Under the pieces are notes generated by a model, which had not been told where the DNA came from, did not search any database, and saw only the letters and a program-made list of their open reading frames with translations. Shown one piece after another: positions 35,047 to 36,462 of a DNA stretch of 36,462 bases (position 1 is the stretch's first letter; the number at the start of each line of letters is the position of its first letter). The translations under genes and the position numbers were made by a program. The DNA comes from an uncultured Muribaculaceae bacterium (GTDB taxonomy: Bacteria; Bacteroidota; Bacteroidia; Bacteroidales; Muribaculaceae). The stretch lies in contig CALUMI010000027.1 of assembly GCA_944321725.1 (NCBI GenBank), forward strand, positions 1 to 36,462, written 5' to 3'.

Positions 35047-36080
35047 CGCACAATCGTCCCGTTAATTGGCAGATTAATGGAAAGTATTCCTTCGGACAAG
35101 GTCGCATATCCCTCGTCAGGAATCTCTTCTTTTTGTGCATCAAACCATTGTAAATCGTAGTTGTCGATGAAAGGTGTTGTTTTTAAAGTGCCTTTTATCG
35201 TGTAGGGTTTCCATATATCCGGCATTTTGGCGGCTCCGGATATGTAAAGTATTTGATACATTTCTTTGTTTCTTACAATGGCTATTGTGTATTTTCCTCC
35301 GAGCCGCATTTTTTTATCATCCATTTTGCGGTCTAAATATTTCCAGTACCCTTCAAGGTAATCATTGCTTTTGCTGAAGATTGAGTCCAATTTTGTTTTC
35401 GTATAATTGGTGGTATATAAGGATTCTTTAATGGGAGTGGAGGTAAATTGTAAGCGTTTGACCGTGATTGTATTGTTTTTGCCTGCAAAATAACCTATAC
35501 GTGTACTGTCGTTGAATTTGACATTTTCTATTTCAGCTATTTCTTTTAATACTCTGTGCCCCGCTTTTATGGTGGTTGATTTACCGTTGAAATTTAGTGT
35601 AAATGTATTATAACATTCGTCGTCTGCGCCATCTTGATTAATCTTTAATGACTTATATACAGCTCTTTTTTTATCGGTTATTTTGAAAAAATCGATTTTT
35701 AAGGATCGTATGTTAGTTATGTCGTCATAATAGTTGCTGTTGTCTGAACGTATGTCCATACCTTCGTAGTTATCCGCATCATTGTAATTCCAGACAATGC
35801 CGTAATGGTGTTGTTTGATTTTGTTTAAAAACTTGTTATTGCTTTTTTTGTCAGTACACTTTATCCGAATTGAATATGTGAATTGTTTTTCATTGGTGTC
35901 AAAATTTAAAGTTTCGATTATGTTGTTTTTTGTTTGATTTTCCATGATAATACATCCGGATGAATGGTCCGCATATTTTGATAGATCAGAAAATCCTGTC
36001 AGAAAATCCCGGTATAAATAACTGGCATGAGCATGTATGCAGATGGTGATTAATGAAAAAAACAATATTATCCGATACAT
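35028..36080 (-). CDS. Secreted protein of unknown function
   Basis: A 350-residue protein with a signal peptide (1-19, IILFFSLITICIHAHA-S). I do not recognise the family. The first half has the look of a jelly-roll or LamG-like module (ENQTKNNIIETLNFDTNEKQFTYSIRIKC, HHYGIVWNYNDADNYEGMDIRSDN). A Lys/Asp-rich middle and a second beta-rich part (about 235-350: LEGYWKYLDRKM, GGKYTIAIVRNKEMYQILYIS, GILSINLPINGTIVRFY) follow. That second part looks like a small beta-barrel measuring how much material a strip holds, but no function can be assigned. It is more AT-rich than neighbours. It follows the T9SS cargo gene on the same strand, separated by a terminator. Confidence 0.75.
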   Translation of the reverse strand: MYRIILFFSLITICIHAHASYLYRDFLTGFSDLSKYADHSSGCIIMENQTKNNIIETLNFDTNEKQFTYSIRIKCTDKKSNNKFLNKIKQHHYGIVWNYNDADNYEGMDIRSDNSNYYDDITNIRSLKIDFFKITDKKRAVYKSLKINQDGADDECYNTFTLNFNGKSTTIKAGHRVLKEIAEIENVKFNDSTRIGYFAGKNNTITVKRLQFTSTPIKESLYTTNYTKTKLDSIFSKSNDYLEGYWKYLDRKMDDKKMRLGGKYTIAIVRNKEMYQILYISGAAKMPDIWKPYTIKGTLKTTPFIDNYDLQWFDAQKEEIPDEGYATLSEGILSINLPINGTIVRFYKLQ

Positions 36081-36130
36081 ATTTTTATAGGAGATGGTAA
36101 TACTTTGGAGTAAGCTGCTTTAATTAAAAA

Positions 36131-36170
36131 GGAGCAAAGAAGCTGTCATTTTCAGCAACCTCTTTGCTCC
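36131..36170 (-). terminator. Terminator of the T9SS cargo gene
   Basis: GGAGCAAAGA (36131-36140) pairs perfectly with TCTTTGCTCC (36161-36170), with an inner GCTG/CAGC stem. Read on the minus strand it is followed by TTTTTAATTA, so it ends the gene whose stop is at 36184. Confidence 0.85.
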
Positions 36171-36183
36171 GATTAATAAAATG

Positions 36184-36462
36184 TTATTTAACTATTAATT
36201 TGGCAATTTTAGTGCCTTGTTCATTCGAAATCTGAAGGATGTAAATTCCATTCAAACCTTCTGTTGGGATGCCTGCTTTGTTTTGGCAGTTTAATTCCAT
36301 AACTTTGGCTCCGCTTATGTTGAAAATGCTTATAGACGCATTCCCTTCTACATCAACATATGCGTTACTGCCGGCAGATACCGGATTAGGATATACTTTG
36401 ACCTCCGAATTTGTAAAGTTTTCCGTTACACCGCCTGAGCCATTCCCGTAATATGCCTCGAA
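36184..36462 (-). CDS. T9SS cargo protein, C-terminal sorting domain (partial)
   Basis: Only the last 92 codons are in the window; the gene runs off the right edge, so the start and main domain are unseen. The sequence has the three hallmarks of the type A sorting domain of the type IX (Por) secretion system: VKVYPNPVSAG, a middle VEGNASISIFNISGAKVME, and the terminal GLNGIYILQISNEQGTKIAKLIVK. This domain directs export across the outer membrane and is usually cleaved or attached to A-LPS. The linker before it (YYGNGSGGVTEN) is typical. The function of the passenger cannot be told. Confidence 0.85.
   Translation of the reverse strand, partial: FEAYYGNGSGGVTENFTNSEVKVYPNPVSAGSNAYVDVEGNASISIFNISGAKVMELNCQNKAGIPTEGLNGIYILQISNEQGTKIAKLIVK

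Overview
The window looks like a chromosomal segment of a member of the order Bacteroidales (phylum Bacteroidota), most like a gut lineage such as Muribaculaceae; the family-level guess is inference. The evidence is Bacteroidota-restricted proteins (DUF4924, DUF6048, DUF6452), a Rho factor with a long Q/K/A/P-rich insertion, a type IX secretion (T9SS) sorting domain at the right edge, CoA-disulfide-reductase-type fusion proteins, and several promoters of the Bacteroidota form TTTG-N19/20-TAnnTTTG. I found no rRNA, tRNA, CRISPR array, transposase or prophage. Coding density is high and most genes are core housekeeping genes.

Layout. Positions 1-1315 hold an AAA+ ATPase (minus). Positions 1456-2977 hold xseA-xseB (exonuclease VII, plus). 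Positions 2986-6959 are a five-gene minus-strand operon: dCMP deaminase, S41 protease, 5-formyl-THF cyclo-ligase, a RIC/hemerythrin-like protein and a LuxR-type regulator. Positions 7081-11860 carry a secreted lactonase and a very large exported TPR-CHAT (caspase-like) protein, followed by an inverted-repeat element (11906-12150). Positions 12189-14192 are rho, with a clear promoter, a palindrome and a leader hairpin. Positions 14401-17377 are a four-gene minus operon (GT2 glycosyltransferase, nitroreductase, DUF6452 lipoprotein, DUF6048 barrel). Positions 17437-18996 are dnaB.

From 19089 the genes are mostly on the plus strand. Three tightly overlapping glycosyltransferases run into ispE, followed by grpE-dnaJ. 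A minus-strand pair (24890-27687) encodes a four-domain sulfur-transfer flavoprotein and a MarR regulator, divergent from a Crp/Fnr regulator. The Crp/Fnr gene leads a plus-strand run of DUF4924, prfC (RF3) and an SGNH hydrolase. groES-groEL follow behind an unusual sigma-54-like promoter, then an outer-membrane porin. The right edge has a secreted protein of unknown function (minus) and the C-terminus of a T9SS cargo protein (minus, truncated by the window).

The most interesting parts are the exported TPR-CHAT protein with its mosaic base composition, the sigma-54-like chaperone promoter with a hairpin at its predicted transcript 5' end, the regulatory structures around rho, and the sulfur-flavoprotein/MarR/Crp-Fnr locus. 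None of these is proven to be a new system from sequence alone.
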